Shown here in pieces: positions 26,735 through 35,579 of a stretch of DNA of 64,000 nt. Made by a program: the position numbers and the translations under genes. Under the pieces are notes generated by a model. The model did not search any database, was not told where the DNA came from, and saw only the letters and a program-made list of their open reading frames with translations. Position 1 is the first letter of the stretch. Every line of letters begins with the position of its first letter. Source of the stretch: Prosthecobacter sp. (lineage in GTDB: Bacteria; Verrucomicrobiota; Verrucomicrobiia; Verrucomicrobiales; Verrucomicrobiaceae); the NCBI RefSeq assembly GCF_014879935.1, contig NZ_JACSRD010000123.1:154852-218851 (forward strand). The letters are read 5' to 3'.

Positions 26735-29700
26735 ATGATCCGGCATCATCTGCTCATCGCCTTCCTGGGTTCGTGCTTCGCCGCTGTGGCTTGGAGCGCG
26801 AATTCGAAGCTCGACTTCCCCTCCACCCCGCCCGTCGAGCCCAAGGACGCCGCGAAGACCTTCCATGTGCTCGATAGCTTCGAGATGCAGCTCATCGCCG
26901 CCGAGCCGCTCGTCACCGATCCCGTCGCCATCACCTACGATGCCGATGGTCGCGCCTATGTGTGCGAGATGAACGACTATCCCTACACCGACAAGGCCGC
27001 GCACAAGCCCAGCCAGGAAAACCCTACGGATGCTCACATCGGCAGGGTGCGCCTGCTCACCGACACCGATGGCGACGGCACCTTCGACAAGGCCACCGTC
27101 TTCGCCGACGGCCTGTCGTGGCCCACCGGCGCTGCGTGCTGGAAAGGCGGCATCTTCGTCACCGCCACGCCGGACGTTTGGTATCTCAAAGACACGAATG
27201 ACGACGGCGTGGCCGATGTGCGGCAAAAGGTCTTCACCGGCTTCAAAAAGCTCAACGTGCAGGCCGTCATGAACAACCCCATCTGGGGCCTCGACCATCG
27301 CATCTACATCGCCGGAGGCTCAAACGGCGGCGAAATCCAACGCGTGCCCGGCAGCGAGAGCGTCATGCCGCTTCCAAAAGACTTCAAACCGCTGCCCATC
27401 AAGCGAAACGACTTCTCCTTCGATCCCAGCACCGGCGATGCGCGCCTCGAAAGCGGCGGCGCACGTTTTGGCAATACCTTCGATGATTGGGGCAACCGCT
27501 TCCTCTGCAACATCCGCAATCCCTGCCAGCACGTCGTCCTGCCGTATCGCTACCTCGCGCGGAATCCGTATCTCGTCGTCCCCAGCGCCCTCAACGACTG
27601 CGCCGAGGCTGGCGACCAGCTCCCCGTCTATCGCACCAGCCCGCCCGAGCCCTGGCGCGAGTTCCGCGCGAAGCGCTGGGTGCAGGAAGGCAGCCATCTG
27701 CCGAAAAGCGAGCTCGTCGGCGCTGGCGTCGTCACTTCATCGAGCGGCATCACCGTCTATCGCGGCGATGCGTATCCGAAAGAGTATCGCGACTTCGCCT
27801 TCGTCGCCGATGTGGCCGGCAATCTCTTCTACCGCATGAAGCTCGTCCCCGACGGCGTCACCTTCAAAGCCGTGCAGGTCGATGGAAAAGCAAACTTCTG
27901 CACCAGCGACGACCTCTGGTTCCGCCCCGTGAATTTCGTCAACGCCCCCGACGGCTGCCTCCACGTCTGCGACATGTATCGCGAGGTCATCGAGCACCCC
28001 TGGAGCATCCCCGACGACATCCACACCGCCGTCGATCTGCTGCGCGGAAGGGATCGCGGGAGAATCTGGCGACTCACCCCACGCGGTTCCGTAGTCCCGC
28101 CTTCAGACGGTTCAGACAAAGCACCGGCTAAAGCCGGGACTACAAAACGAGTCACGCCCAAGCTCAGCCAAGCGAGCACCACAGACCTCGTCGCCCTCCT
28201 CGACCACCCCAACGCCTGGCACCGCGAAACCGCGCAGCGATTGCTCTTTGAACGTCAGGACAAAGAGGCTGTGGAGCCGCTGCGGGAGCTGGTGAAGAGC
28301 GGGAAGACGGCGCAGGGGAGGATTACAGCGCTATGGGCCATGGTTGCAGCAGCGACCGGCCAGAGCGGAGACTTGTCTCAACTCGCATTCGACTCACTTC
28401 GCGACGCTTTCGATTCGAACGACAGTCGGCTTGTTGATCAGGCGGCAGTCATCAGTGGAGAAGTAAGGTCCGCCATTTCTTTGATTCAGTCTTCTATTCT
28501 CATGCACCAGCAAACAAAGCTGCTCGAGCGGTCTGGCGAGCAGGGCCAGGGTATTCTTGCCGCTGTTTTCAGTCTTAGCGATGCATCAGACTCCCAAATC
28601 GCAACTCTTGCGCAATCGCTTCTTCGCATCGGATCGCGGGACCCCTGGCTGGCACCTGTTGCCATCAATGCGTGTCTGCGTGCCGGCGTGACAAAAGTCG
28701 CAACTACAGCTTTTGATCCGAGGAAAGAAGACACCAAGCAAAAGATGCTGCTGTTTCCTCTAATCGTGGAAGCAGCCGCGCAATCCGCCGATTCCAAAGT
28801 GGCCGTCGAGGCGATGGAGTTGCCAGCGGCGTTGGAAGGCATTGAGCGGGGCATGTCTGACTATCCGGTCGTTCCCTCCGGGTTCGCGGAAATTGCAGCG
28901 CGTTCTGTTCCCAAAGGTGCGCTCAAAAAGGGACGAAAGCTGGCGGATTTGCCTCTGAGCACGGCTTGCTCCGCATGGTGGAACAAGCGGATCGACACAA
29001 CGTCCGAAAAGACTCTCCGTGATCATGAAGAGATAGATGAGAGCAGCCTCGCCCTGGTGGCGCTGGCTTCGATCGATCGCTTTTCACCCATGCTGAGAAA
29101 CGCACTTTCGCCCTCTTCAGCCAGTGATCTTCAACTCGCCGCCCTCGAAGCCCTTGGCAGCTACCGCGAGCCCGCCGTCGCCGACATGCTCATCGACGCG
29201 TGGCCGAAGATGACGCCGGCGCTGCGTGACAAAGCCACCACCATCCTGCTCTTACGCACGGATCGCATCGCGAAGCTGCTGGATGCCATCGAGGCGAAGA
29301 AGATCACGCCCGCGCAGCTCAGCGTCGCCGCGAAGGCGACGCTCGGACGGCAGAAAACACCCGCGCTAGCCAAGCGCATCGCTAAACTCATCGGCGACGG
29401 CTCGTCGTCGAACCGGAAAGAGGTCATCGCCAAATACGTAGCGGTCATGGCTTTGACCGGCGATGTCGCCCGCGGCTCCAAAGTCTATGAAACCGCCTGC
29501 ATGGTCTGCCACAAGTTCGCGGACAAGGGCAACGATGTCGGCCCGCACCTCGGCACGATCAACGCATGGACCGCCGAGCAGCTCGTCACGAACATCCTCG
29601 ACCCGAATCGCGAGGTTTCGCCGAACTTCAGCCTCTACCTCGTCGAAACCATCGACGGCCGCACCTTGAGCGGCCTCATCGCCAGCGAGACGGCGGGCAA

Positions 29701-29860
29701 TCTCACGCTCAAACGTGCCGATGGCGGCACGGACACCGTTTTGCGCAGCGAGATCAAATCCCTCACCAGCCCCGGCATCTCCCTCATGCCCGAAGGCCTC
29801 GAAGCCGCCATCACCCCGCAGCAGATGGCGGACCTCATCGCCTACCTGCAGGCCCGATGA
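26735..29860 (+). CDS. PVC-type heme-binding CxxCH protein with HEAT-like repeats
   Basis: A 1041-residue secreted protein. After a signal peptide (LLIAFLGSCFAAVAWSA) comes a beta-propeller of the putative membrane-bound dehydrogenase type (about residues 40-445), a helical HEAT-like repeat region (about 480-890) and a C-terminal c-type cytochrome domain with heme motif C922-MVC-H926 (ACMVCHKFADKGNDVGP). These large proteins are restricted mainly to Planctomycetes and Verrucomicrobia and are thought to oxidise sugars in the periplasm. A palindromic repeat (28091-28143) encodes residues 453-470 between propeller and HEAT region. I placed the start at 26735; two Gfo/Idh and BNR genes follow at short spacing. 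Confidence 0.92.
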   Translation: MIRHHLLIAFLGSCFAAVAWSANSKLDFPSTPPVEPKDAAKTFHVLDSFEMQLIAAEPLVTDPVAITYDADGRAYVCEMNDYPYTDKAAHKPSQENPTDAHIGRVRLLTDTDGDGTFDKATVFADGLSWPTGAACWKGGIFVTATPDVWYLKDTNDDGVADVRQKVFTGFKKLNVQAVMNNPIWGLDHRIYIAGGSNGGEIQRVPGSESVMPLPKDFKPLPIKRNDFSFDPSTGDARLESGGARFGNTFDDWGNRFLCNIRNPCQHVVLPYRYLARNPYLVVPSALNDCAEAGDQLPVYRTSPPEPWREFRAKRWVQEGSHLPKSELVGAGVVTSSSGITVYRGDAYPKEYRDFAFVADVAGNLFYRMKLVPDGVTFKAVQVDGKANFCTSDDLWFRPVNFVNAPDGCLHVCDMYREVIEHPWSIPDDIHTAVDLLRGRDRGRIWRLTPRGSVVPPSDGSDKAPAKAGTTKRVTPKLSQASTTDLVALLDHPNAWHRETAQRLLFERQDKEAVEPLRELVKSGKTAQGRITALWAMVAAATGQSGDLSQLAFDSLRDAFDSNDSRLVDQAAVISGEVRSAISLIQSSILMHQQTKLLERSGEQGQGILAAVFSLSDASDSQIATLAQSLLRIGSRDPWLAPVAINACLRAGVTKVATTAFDPRKEDTKQKMLLFPLIVEAAAQSADSKVAVEAMELPAALEGIERGMSDYPVVPSGFAEIAARSVPKGALKKGRKLADLPLSTACSAWWNKRIDTTSEKTLRDHEEIDESSLALVALASIDRFSPMLRNALSPSSASDLQLAALEALGSYREPAVADMLIDAWPKMTPALRDKATTILLLRTDRIAKLLDAIEAKKITPAQLSVAAKATLGRQKTPALAKRIAKLIGDGSSSNRKEVIAKYVAVMALTGDVARGSKVYETACMVCHKFADKGNDVGPHLGTINAWTAEQLVTNILDPNREVSPNFSLYLVETIDGRTLSGLIASETAGNLTLKRADGGTDTVLRSEIKSLTSPGISLMPEGLEAAITPQQMADLIAYLQAR
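28091..28143. repeat. 53-bp palindromic element in frame (GTAGTCCCG type)
   Basis: 20-bp inverted arms at 28091-28110 and 28124-28143 (GTAGTCCCGCCTTCAGACGG against CCGGCTAAAGCCGGGACTAC, 4 mismatches). It is translated without a stop as a Pro/Ser/Ala/Lys-rich linker in the PVC heme protein. Confidence 0.8.
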
Positions 29861-29897
29861 ATGCGGACAGGCTTCGACACCGTATTCACGAGCGACC

Positions 29898-30899
29898 ATG
29901 AAATCGACTCTTCTCGCTCTTTCCGCTCTTTTTGCCGTCTCGGCTGCTTTCGCTCAAAACGACCTCAAACCGCTCCGTGCGGGCATTGTGGGACTCGATA
30001 CGTCGCATGTGCCGGCGTTCACGAAGCTCTTCAACAAAGGTGAGACGACAGGCGAACTGGCGGGGATCAAGGTAACCACCGGCTACACGGGCGGGACGGA
30101 CATGCCGGCCAGCGCGACTCGGAAGGAGAAGTTCACACAGCAACTGCGTGAGATGGGCGTGGAGATCGTGCCGACGATTCCGGAACTGCTCGCGAAGGTT
30201 GATGTGGTGCTGCTGGAGAGCGTGGATGGCCGCATTCATCTGCAAGAAGCGCGGGAGATTTTCAAAGCGGGCAAGCCGGTGTTCATCGATAAACCGCTCG
30301 CAGGCACGCTGGCGGAGGCGATTGCCATCGTGGAACTGGCGAAGAAGCACAACGTTCCGTTTTTCAGCAGTTCATCGTCGCGATTCGGCGCGGAAATGGT
30401 CGCTCTGAAGGCGAATGCGGACCTCGGTGAATTGCTGGGCGCTCAGACTTGGGGGCCATGCTCGTATCAGGAAGGCACGCCGGACTTTTTCTTCTACGGC
30501 ATCCACGGCGTCGAGGCGCTCTACACACTCATGGGCACGGGTTGCGAGACCGTTTCGCGTGTCAAAGCAGGCAATCATGATGTGGCGACCGGTGTGTGGA
30601 AAGATGGCCGCATCGGCGCGTATCGCGGCATCGTGAAGGGCAAGGCGGACTTCGGCGCGGTGGCCTACGGCAGCAAATCCATCGGCCAGGCTGCCAAAGC
30701 GGTGAGCTACGAGGGCCTCTGCCGCCAGATCGGCCAGTTCTTCCGCACGGGCGTCGCCCCAGTGAGCGCGGAGGAGACAATCGAGATCTTCACCTTCATG
30801 GAAGCCGCCGATGAAAGCCTCCGCCAAGGCGGTAAACCCGTCGCGCTGGCTGAAGTGCTCGCGAAGGCGAAGGAAGAGGCGGCGAAACTCATCGAGTAA
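29898..30899 (+). CDS. Secreted Gfo/Idh/MocA-family oxidoreductase
   Basis: A 333-residue NAD(P)-dependent oxidoreductase with a Sec signal peptide (TLLALSALFAVSAAFA). The Rossmann motif is divergent, reading RAGIVGLDTSH. The central FIDKPLAGTLAEA corresponds to the EKP motif, with Asp in place of Glu. It is transcribed 37 bp after the PVC heme protein and 7 bp before the BNR gene, so it probably works on the same sugar substrate. Export of a cofactor-requiring enzyme by Sec is odd and may mean tight cofactor binding or a non-enzymatic role. Confidence 0.87.
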   Translation: MKSTLLALSALFAVSAAFAQNDLKPLRAGIVGLDTSHVPAFTKLFNKGETTGELAGIKVTTGYTGGTDMPASATRKEKFTQQLREMGVEIVPTIPELLAKVDVVLLESVDGRIHLQEAREIFKAGKPVFIDKPLAGTLAEAIAIVELAKKHNVPFFSSSSSRFGAEMVALKANADLGELLGAQTWGPCSYQEGTPDFFFYGIHGVEALYTLMGTGCETVSRVKAGNHDVATGVWKDGRIGAYRGIVKGKADFGAVAYGSKSIGQAAKAVSYEGLCRQIGQFFRTGVAPVSAEETIEIFTFMEAADESLRQGGKPVALAEVLAKAKEEAAKLIE

Positions 30900-30906
30900 A
30901 CGCGCC

Positions 30907-31968
30907 ATGTTTCGCTTCGCACTGCTTTGGGCTTTTGCCTCGTCATTCACCATTCCTCATTCGTCATTGGCGGCAGAGCCGCCCCCGGTTTCCGTCTCAA
31001 ACATCCGCCGCGTCTTCCACAACGGCGAACAAAATGCCTTCACCGACCTCGTGCGCTTCAAAGGAGCGCTTTACCTGTGCTTCCGCAGTTGTCCGGACGG
31101 TCACATGGTATTCAACACAGCTTCGGTCATCGTTTTGCGCAGCGCGGATGAAGGCGTGTCGTGGCAGCCGGTGCATCGCTTCAGCGTGAAGGATCGCGAC
31201 ACGCGTGATCCGCACTTCCTCGTCTTCAAAGAGCGCCTGTTTGTCTATACCGGCACGTGGTGGACCGGCCCCGGACTGCTCGACCGCAAGGACTACGACA
31301 TGAACAAGCAGCTCGGCTACGCCGTGTCCTCCGCGGATGGCACCCAATGGAGTGAACCGACACTCTTGGAGGGCACCTTCGGCTACTACATCTGGCGAGC
31401 TTCCACACACGACGGCAAAGTTTATCTCTGCGGCCGGCGGAAGGCCAGCTTCGCCGTCGAGGGCATGGGCGAGCGCGGTCACAACCAGTCCATCATGCTC
31501 GAAAGCGATGACGGCATCATCTTCCGCCACCGCGCCTATTTTCAGGAGAGCGGTGGCAATGAAACTGCCTTCTTCTTTGAGAAAGACGGCAGCGTCCTGG
31601 CCCTGGATCGCAACGGGAGCGGAAACTCGATGCTGTGCAGTTCCAAACCGCCCTACATCGACTGGAACCGCCGCCCGCTTGACCGCTTCGTCGGTGGCCC
31701 GATGCTGGTGAAATGGGGAGATCACATCCTCGTCGGCGGTCGTCATCAAACGAAAGACAAAGGCCCGAAAACCTCCATCGGCTGGCTCAACGACGATAAG
31801 TTCCACGAATTCGCCGAACTCCCCAGCGGCGGCGATAACTCCTATCCCGGCTTCATCGAGCTTTCGCCGACCAAGGGACTCGTCTCCTGGTATTCGAGCC
31901 ATGAAAAGGACGGCGCAGGCAAAACGATCACGGCGATTTACCTGGCGGAGTTGAGCATGGCAAAATGA
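30907..31968 (+). CDS. Secreted BNR/sialidase-like propeller protein
   Basis: A 353-residue exported protein with repeats typical of the six-bladed sialidase/glycosidase-type propeller (SADEGVSWQPVHRFSV, SSADGTQWSEP, ESDDGIIF are Asp-box-like). It could bind or hydrolyse a glycan, and it closes the cluster with the PVC heme protein and Gfo/Idh enzyme. The signal peptide's hydrophobic end is partly encoded by CATTCGTCATT-type repeat DNA (30944-30968). No catalytic assignment is possible from what I see. Confidence 0.8.
   Translation: MFRFALLWAFASSFTIPHSSLAAEPPPVSVSNIRRVFHNGEQNAFTDLVRFKGALYLCFRSCPDGHMVFNTASVIVLRSADEGVSWQPVHRFSVKDRDTRDPHFLVFKERLFVYTGTWWTGPGLLDRKDYDMNKQLGYAVSSADGTQWSEPTLLEGTFGYYIWRASTHDGKVYLCGRRKASFAVEGMGERGHNQSIMLESDDGIIFRHRAYFQESGGNETAFFFEKDGSVLALDRNGSGNSMLCSSKPPYIDWNRRPLDRFVGGPMLVKWGDHILVGGRHQTKDKGPKTSIGWLNDDKFHEFAELPSGGDNSYPGFIELSPTKGLVSWYSSHEKDGAGKTITAIYLAELSMAK
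30944..30968 (+). repeat. CATTCxxCATT tandem repeat within a signal peptide
   Basis: Twenty-five bases (cattcaccattcctcattcg followed by tcatt) are the reverse complement of the ATGACGAATG-type repeat at 9470-9500. They encode residues 13-21 of the BNR protein, including the c-region of its signal peptide. Confidence 0.55.
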
Positions 31969-31971
31969 GTG

Positions 31972-32021
31972 TGGATGAGTCCTCCGGACTCAACGGGTCA
32001 GCCGGGACGGCTGCCCCACAA
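31972..32021. repeat. Intergenic double-hairpin repeat between convergent genes
   Basis: Two hairpins, GAGTCC-TCC-GGACTC (31978-31992) and AGCCG-GGA-CGGCT (32001-32013), lie inside a weak outer GTG...CAC pairing. The element sits between two convergent stops and could help end transcription, but there is no T run. Confidence 0.5.
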
Positions 32022-32029
32022 TTATGAAC

Positions 32030-32260
32030 TCAGGTTGGTCCGTATGCTTTGAAGGCAAGCTCTTTGCCCAACAGATGTTCGGCGTATAAACGATGAATTT
32101 CTGCCGGTGATAAATGAGGGTGCTGCTGGCGCAGTGAGCTACGCATCAAATCTCGCAACAACTTGCTCCAACTGAGCGCGAGGTCCAAGCGACGAGTTGG
32201 CGTCATCGCCTGCAAGGCGCGCAGGCGCATGGCTTCAGCGGTGGAGGTGGTGTCGTTCAT
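32030..32260 (-). CDS. Conserved small protein, antitoxin-like
   Basis: A 76-residue, Leu/Arg-rich helical protein with the pattern MTPTRRLDLALSWSKLLRDL and a closing HLLGKELAFKAYG. I associate this shape with a family of small proteins often found beside toxin-like or nucleotidyltransferase genes, but no partner is adjacent here, so a role is not assignable. It lies downstream of the ATPase gene on the same strand, 229 bp away. Confidence 0.6.
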   Translation of the reverse strand: MNDTTSTAEAMRLRALQAMTPTRRLDLALSWSKLLRDLMRSSLRQQHPHLSPAEIHRLYAEHLLGKELAFKAYGPT

Positions 32261-32387
32261 GACGCCAGACTGCCATGCGCGGCTGGATTGGCAACAAGGT
32301 CTGAGGCAAGTTTACATCGGGAGTAAACGAACTCTACTGTGCTGAGTGTGGAACAGGGAGTAACTTGTCTGCGAACGCAGGGCAAAC

Positions 32388-32458
32388 TCACGTTTGCCGC
32401 TACGAATCCAGCGGGTGCCAGCCTCGTAGAAGAAGTCGTCAGACTTCCCCGAAGCGCA
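32388..32458. repeat. Intergenic palindromic repeat
   Basis: CTACGA...TCGTAG arms (around 32399-32432) enclose agcgggtgccagc, followed by a small hairpin GAAGTC-GTCA-GACTTC. It resembles the other palindromic elements of the window but lies between genes (32261-32489). Nothing else is seen in that gap. Confidence 0.5.
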
Positions 32459-32489
32459 TCAAGTTATTCAGGAGTGGGCTGATCGAATC

Positions 32490-33959
32490 TCACTCTCGAA
32501 ACAGCTCATCCGCCACCACGGAGTTCGCCACCAGCTCTTTGGCATAAGGATTGTCCGCGATGCCGAAGGTGGTGACCATGGTGAGGAAGATGTTCTTCCG
32601 AGTGCCAGTGATGCGGCGCAGGGTGTCGCGCTTTTGACGAAGTTCGGCCGCATACGATTTGTCGATGGTGAACGGGGCCTCGGAGAACTTCATCTCGCAG
32701 ACGCTGATGGTGCCATCGGCGCGGTCGATGAGGAGGTCGATCTGGGCACCGGGTGCGGCATCGGAGCCCGCGTGACGCCAGGGTGCCTCCGTGGTCTGCA
32801 CGCCGCCGATGCCGAGTGCTGCTTTGATTCGCGGTGCATGTTTGAGGCAGGCATTTTCGAATGCGTATCCCGACCAGGCACGCCATTTGGGGCTGCCTCG
32901 TTGTTTCAGCCAGTAGCCTTCGTCCGCCGATTTTTTTCCAAGCGGTGCGATCCAGGCATGATGGAAAAGCGAGAACTCATCGGCCAGGCGGATCACGGCG
33001 TCTTTCTCACGTTTTCCGAACGGGACGCTCATCTGGATAAAGCCGGATTCTGCCAGCTCTTCGAGCCGTCCGGTAGCCGTTCCACCCGAGGGCAATCCGG
33101 CGGCGGCGAGTAGTTCGGTTCGTGTGAGGCCGCTGGGCTTTTTTGCGAGAGCCTTCACCATGGCCAGATGCTCAGCCGGTTTGTCGAAGAGCGATGCGTA
33201 GAGGTTGTCGAACTCCGTCCGCAGCTCTCCCTGCGGATGGAAACAGGTGCGGTCGATGATTTGGGCCGCTGACCAGCCCGGCTCTGCCATTTTGAGGTAA
33301 TGAGGGACACCGCCCAGTGCCATGAAAAGTTCGATCACTTGGTAGTCCGTGAGGTCCACCCCGCGCGACCTCAGGAATGCCCGCGTCTCACCCAGCGTGA
33401 ACGGCAGAAGCCGGATCTTGCGAGTCACGCGGTTATGAAGCCCGCCTTTGGCCTCGACCAGATTTTTGACCATCCATGAGGCGGCTGATCCGCACACGAC
33501 CAGCAGCATGTCTCGCCGCTTCGACGCCCAGCTATTCCAGAAGTGTTCGAGGGCAGGGCAAAACTTCGCCCTGGATGTGTCCAGCCACGGAAGCTCATCC
33601 AGAAAGATCACATGCTTGCTGCCTTCCGCAGGCGCTCCCAGCGACTCGATGTGTCGTTCGAGCTGCGCGAAGGCTTCCTGCCAAGTCGCCGGAGGCTGGA
33701 GTGCCTCGCGCAGCCCTTTGGCCTTTGCCAAAGCGGAGGCGAAGTTAGCGAGTTGATCACGGAGAGACACCCCCTGCATGCCGGTCAGCTCAAAGCGGAT
33801 TGCCGGGCCAAAGAACTCCCGAATGAGAAAGGTCTTCCCCACCCGTCGCCGACCATAAACAGCGATAAACTCCGACTCCGCAGAGGTCAGCGCCTTGCCG
33901 AACCTCTCCTGTTCGTCTTTGCGTCCGATGACGCGGGTTGTTTTTTGAGCATTACTCAT
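32490..33959 (-). CDS. AAA-type ATPase with DUF234/nuclease-like C-terminus
   Basis: A 489-residue protein of the archaeal-type ATPase family. The Walker A motif is GRRRVGKT (36-43) and Walker B is HVIFLDELPWLD. The C-terminal region has QIDLLID...CEMKFSE, the spacing of a PD-(D/E)xK nuclease-like fold, as in DUF234. These proteins are widespread in archaea and some bacteria; their biological role is unknown, with a link to mobile elements or defence suggested. The ATG at 33959 is inside the left arm of an inverted repeat (33958-34003), which may control its own expression. Confidence 0.85.
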   Translation of the reverse strand: MSNAQKTTRVIGRKDEQERFGKALTSAESEFIAVYGRRRVGKTFLIREFFGPAIRFELTGMQGVSLRDQLANFASALAKAKGLREALQPPATWQEAFAQLERHIESLGAPAEGSKHVIFLDELPWLDTSRAKFCPALEHFWNSWASKRRDMLLVVCGSAASWMVKNLVEAKGGLHNRVTRKIRLLPFTLGETRAFLRSRGVDLTDYQVIELFMALGGVPHYLKMAEPGWSAAQIIDRTCFHPQGELRTEFDNLYASLFDKPAEHLAMVKALAKKPSGLTRTELLAAAGLPSGGTATGRLEELAESGFIQMSVPFGKREKDAVIRLADEFSLFHHAWIAPLGKKSADEGYWLKQRGSPKWRAWSGYAFENACLKHAPRIKAALGIGGVQTTEAPWRHAGSDAAPGAQIDLLIDRADGTISVCEMKFSEAPFTIDKSYAAELRQKRDTLRRITGTRKNIFLTMVTTFGIADNPYAKELVANSVVADELFRE

Positions 33960-34003
33960 ATCCAGCCAAAACTTGGGTCAAAGTTCATGTTTTGGCTAGA
34001 TAT
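33958..34003. promoter_or_regulatory. Inverted repeat over the ATPase start codon (possible operator)
   Basis: Arms ATATCCAGCCAAAAC (33958-33972) and GTTTTGGCTAGATAT (33989-34003) pair with a single mismatch across a 16-base spacer. The core CAGCCAAAAC recurs at 34017-34026 and its inverse GTTTTGGC at 34043-34050. Four copies in about 95 bp at a start codon suggest a protein-binding site. The region is also much more AT-rich than its surroundings. Confidence 0.5.
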
Positions 34004-34136
34004 AAAAATTTATATTCAGCCAAAACATAGATCTCTGGTCCAGTTTTGGCCAAGTTCGCGTCAAGCCGCAAGGAGGAAGCCAACCTGACTCATCCCATGG
34101 CAGAAGGCCCATCAAAGCTCCGTATTCCCTCCCACC

Positions 34137-35573
34137 ATGCTCACACCCACACGCCGACGCTTTTTTGAAGACTCGCTCATGGCCGCTGCGGCGGTCGCTT
34201 TGCCGAAAACTTTGCTGGGGGCCGAGACGACGGCGGTTTCGGCGAATGAGAAAATCACAGCGGCGATCATTGGCTGCGGGATTCGTGGGAAGGCGCATGC
34301 GCGGGAGTTGGCGAGGCTCGCTGATTGCGATGTGGCCTATGTTTGCGATCCGGACCTCGATCGCGCGGATGAGGTGGGCGCGTTGCTCGTCGAACTGAAG
34401 CGGCCGATGCCGAAGAAGGTGCAGGACTTGCGGAAGGTGCTTGAAGACAAGGCGGTGGATGTCGTTTTCATCGCCACGCCGAACCATTGGCATGCGCTGG
34501 CGGCGATCTGGGCGATGCAGGCGGGCAAGGATGTGTATGTCGAGAAACCCGTGAGCCAGAATGTCGAGGAAGGCCGCCGCATCGTGCAGGTGGCGCGGAA
34601 GCTCGGGCGCATCGCGCAGACGGGCACGCAGAATCGCTCGCGTGGTGCTTTGGCGGAGGCGGTGAAATTCATGCGCGAGGGCAAACTCGGCGAGGTAAAG
34701 CTCGCGAAGAGCATCATCTACAGCGGACGCGGCAGCATCGGCGGCCCGGCGGAGTGCGTGATGCCGCCGAGGTGCGATTACGACCTGTGGGCCGGCCCCG
34801 CGCCGATGACGAAGCTCACGCGACCGAAGTTCCACTACGACTGGCATTGGTTCTGGGACACCGGCAATGGAGAGATCGGCAACAACAACGTCCACTCGCT
34901 CGACATCTGCCGCTGGGGCCTCGGCGTGACCGGTTTGGGCCGCAGCGTGCTCAGCTACGGCGGCCGTCTCGGCTACACGGACGTCGCTGAGACGCCGAAC
35001 TCGCAGGTCGGCATCTTCGACTTTGGCGACAAGACCATCATCTCTGAAACACGAGGCCTCAAAACCGCGCCGTTTCATCCCACGATCAAATCCATGTGGT
35101 TCTTCTACGGCAGCGAAGGCATCATCGCCGACACAAGCCTCTTTGATCCGAAAGGCAATCTCGCGCGTGCTTTCGAAGGCAAATCCGAGAACCACTTCGC
35201 CAACTTCCTCCGCGCCGTGCGCAGTCGCAAACACACCGACCTCACCGCCGACATCGAGGAAGGCCACCAGAGCACCGCGCTCTGCCACATCGCGAACATT
35301 TCGTATCGACTCGGCGCTCAAACCTCCGTGAACAACATCTCGAAGGCACTCGGCACACTTCGAGTCCACGAAGACGTGCAGGACACGCTGGAGCGCACGA
35401 AGCACTACCTCGCCGAGGCCGGTGTCGATCTCGACAAGACCCAGCTCACGCTCGGGCAGCATCTTCGTGTCAATGGTGACAAGGCATCCTTCCTCGATAA
35501 CGCTGCCGCCAACGCCCTGCTCACCCGCGAGTATCGTGCGCCGTTCGTCGTGCCAAAGCTGAGCGAAATCTGA
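34137..35573 (+). CDS. Tat-exported Gfo/Idh/MocA-family oxidoreductase
   Basis: A 478-residue oxidoreductase with a twin-arginine signal (TRRRFFEDSLMAAAAVALP). The Rossmann motif IIGCGIRGKAHA is followed by the catalytic VEKPVSQN and by GNNNVHSLDICRWGLG, typical of the large PVC subfamily. It probably oxidises a sugar or sugar acid in the periplasm after folding with its cofactor in the cytoplasm, which fits Tat export. It starts a cluster with an HpcH/HpaI aldolase (6 bp downstream) and an FAD oxidoreductase, suggesting one degradative pathway. Confidence 0.9.
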   Translation: MLTPTRRRFFEDSLMAAAAVALPKTLLGAETTAVSANEKITAAIIGCGIRGKAHARELARLADCDVAYVCDPDLDRADEVGALLVELKRPMPKKVQDLRKVLEDKAVDVVFIATPNHWHALAAIWAMQAGKDVYVEKPVSQNVEEGRRIVQVARKLGRIAQTGTQNRSRGALAEAVKFMREGKLGEVKLAKSIIYSGRGSIGGPAECVMPPRCDYDLWAGPAPMTKLTRPKFHYDWHWFWDTGNGEIGNNNVHSLDICRWGLGVTGLGRSVLSYGGRLGYTDVAETPNSQVGIFDFGDKTIISETRGLKTAPFHPTIKSMWFFYGSEGIIADTSLFDPKGNLARAFEGKSENHFANFLRAVRSRKHTDLTADIEEGHQSTALCHIANISYRLGAQTSVNNISKALGTLRVHEDVQDTLERTKHYLAEAGVDLDKTQLTLGQHLRVNGDKASFLDNAAANALLTREYRAPFVVPKLSEI

Positions 35574-35579
35574 TTCCTC

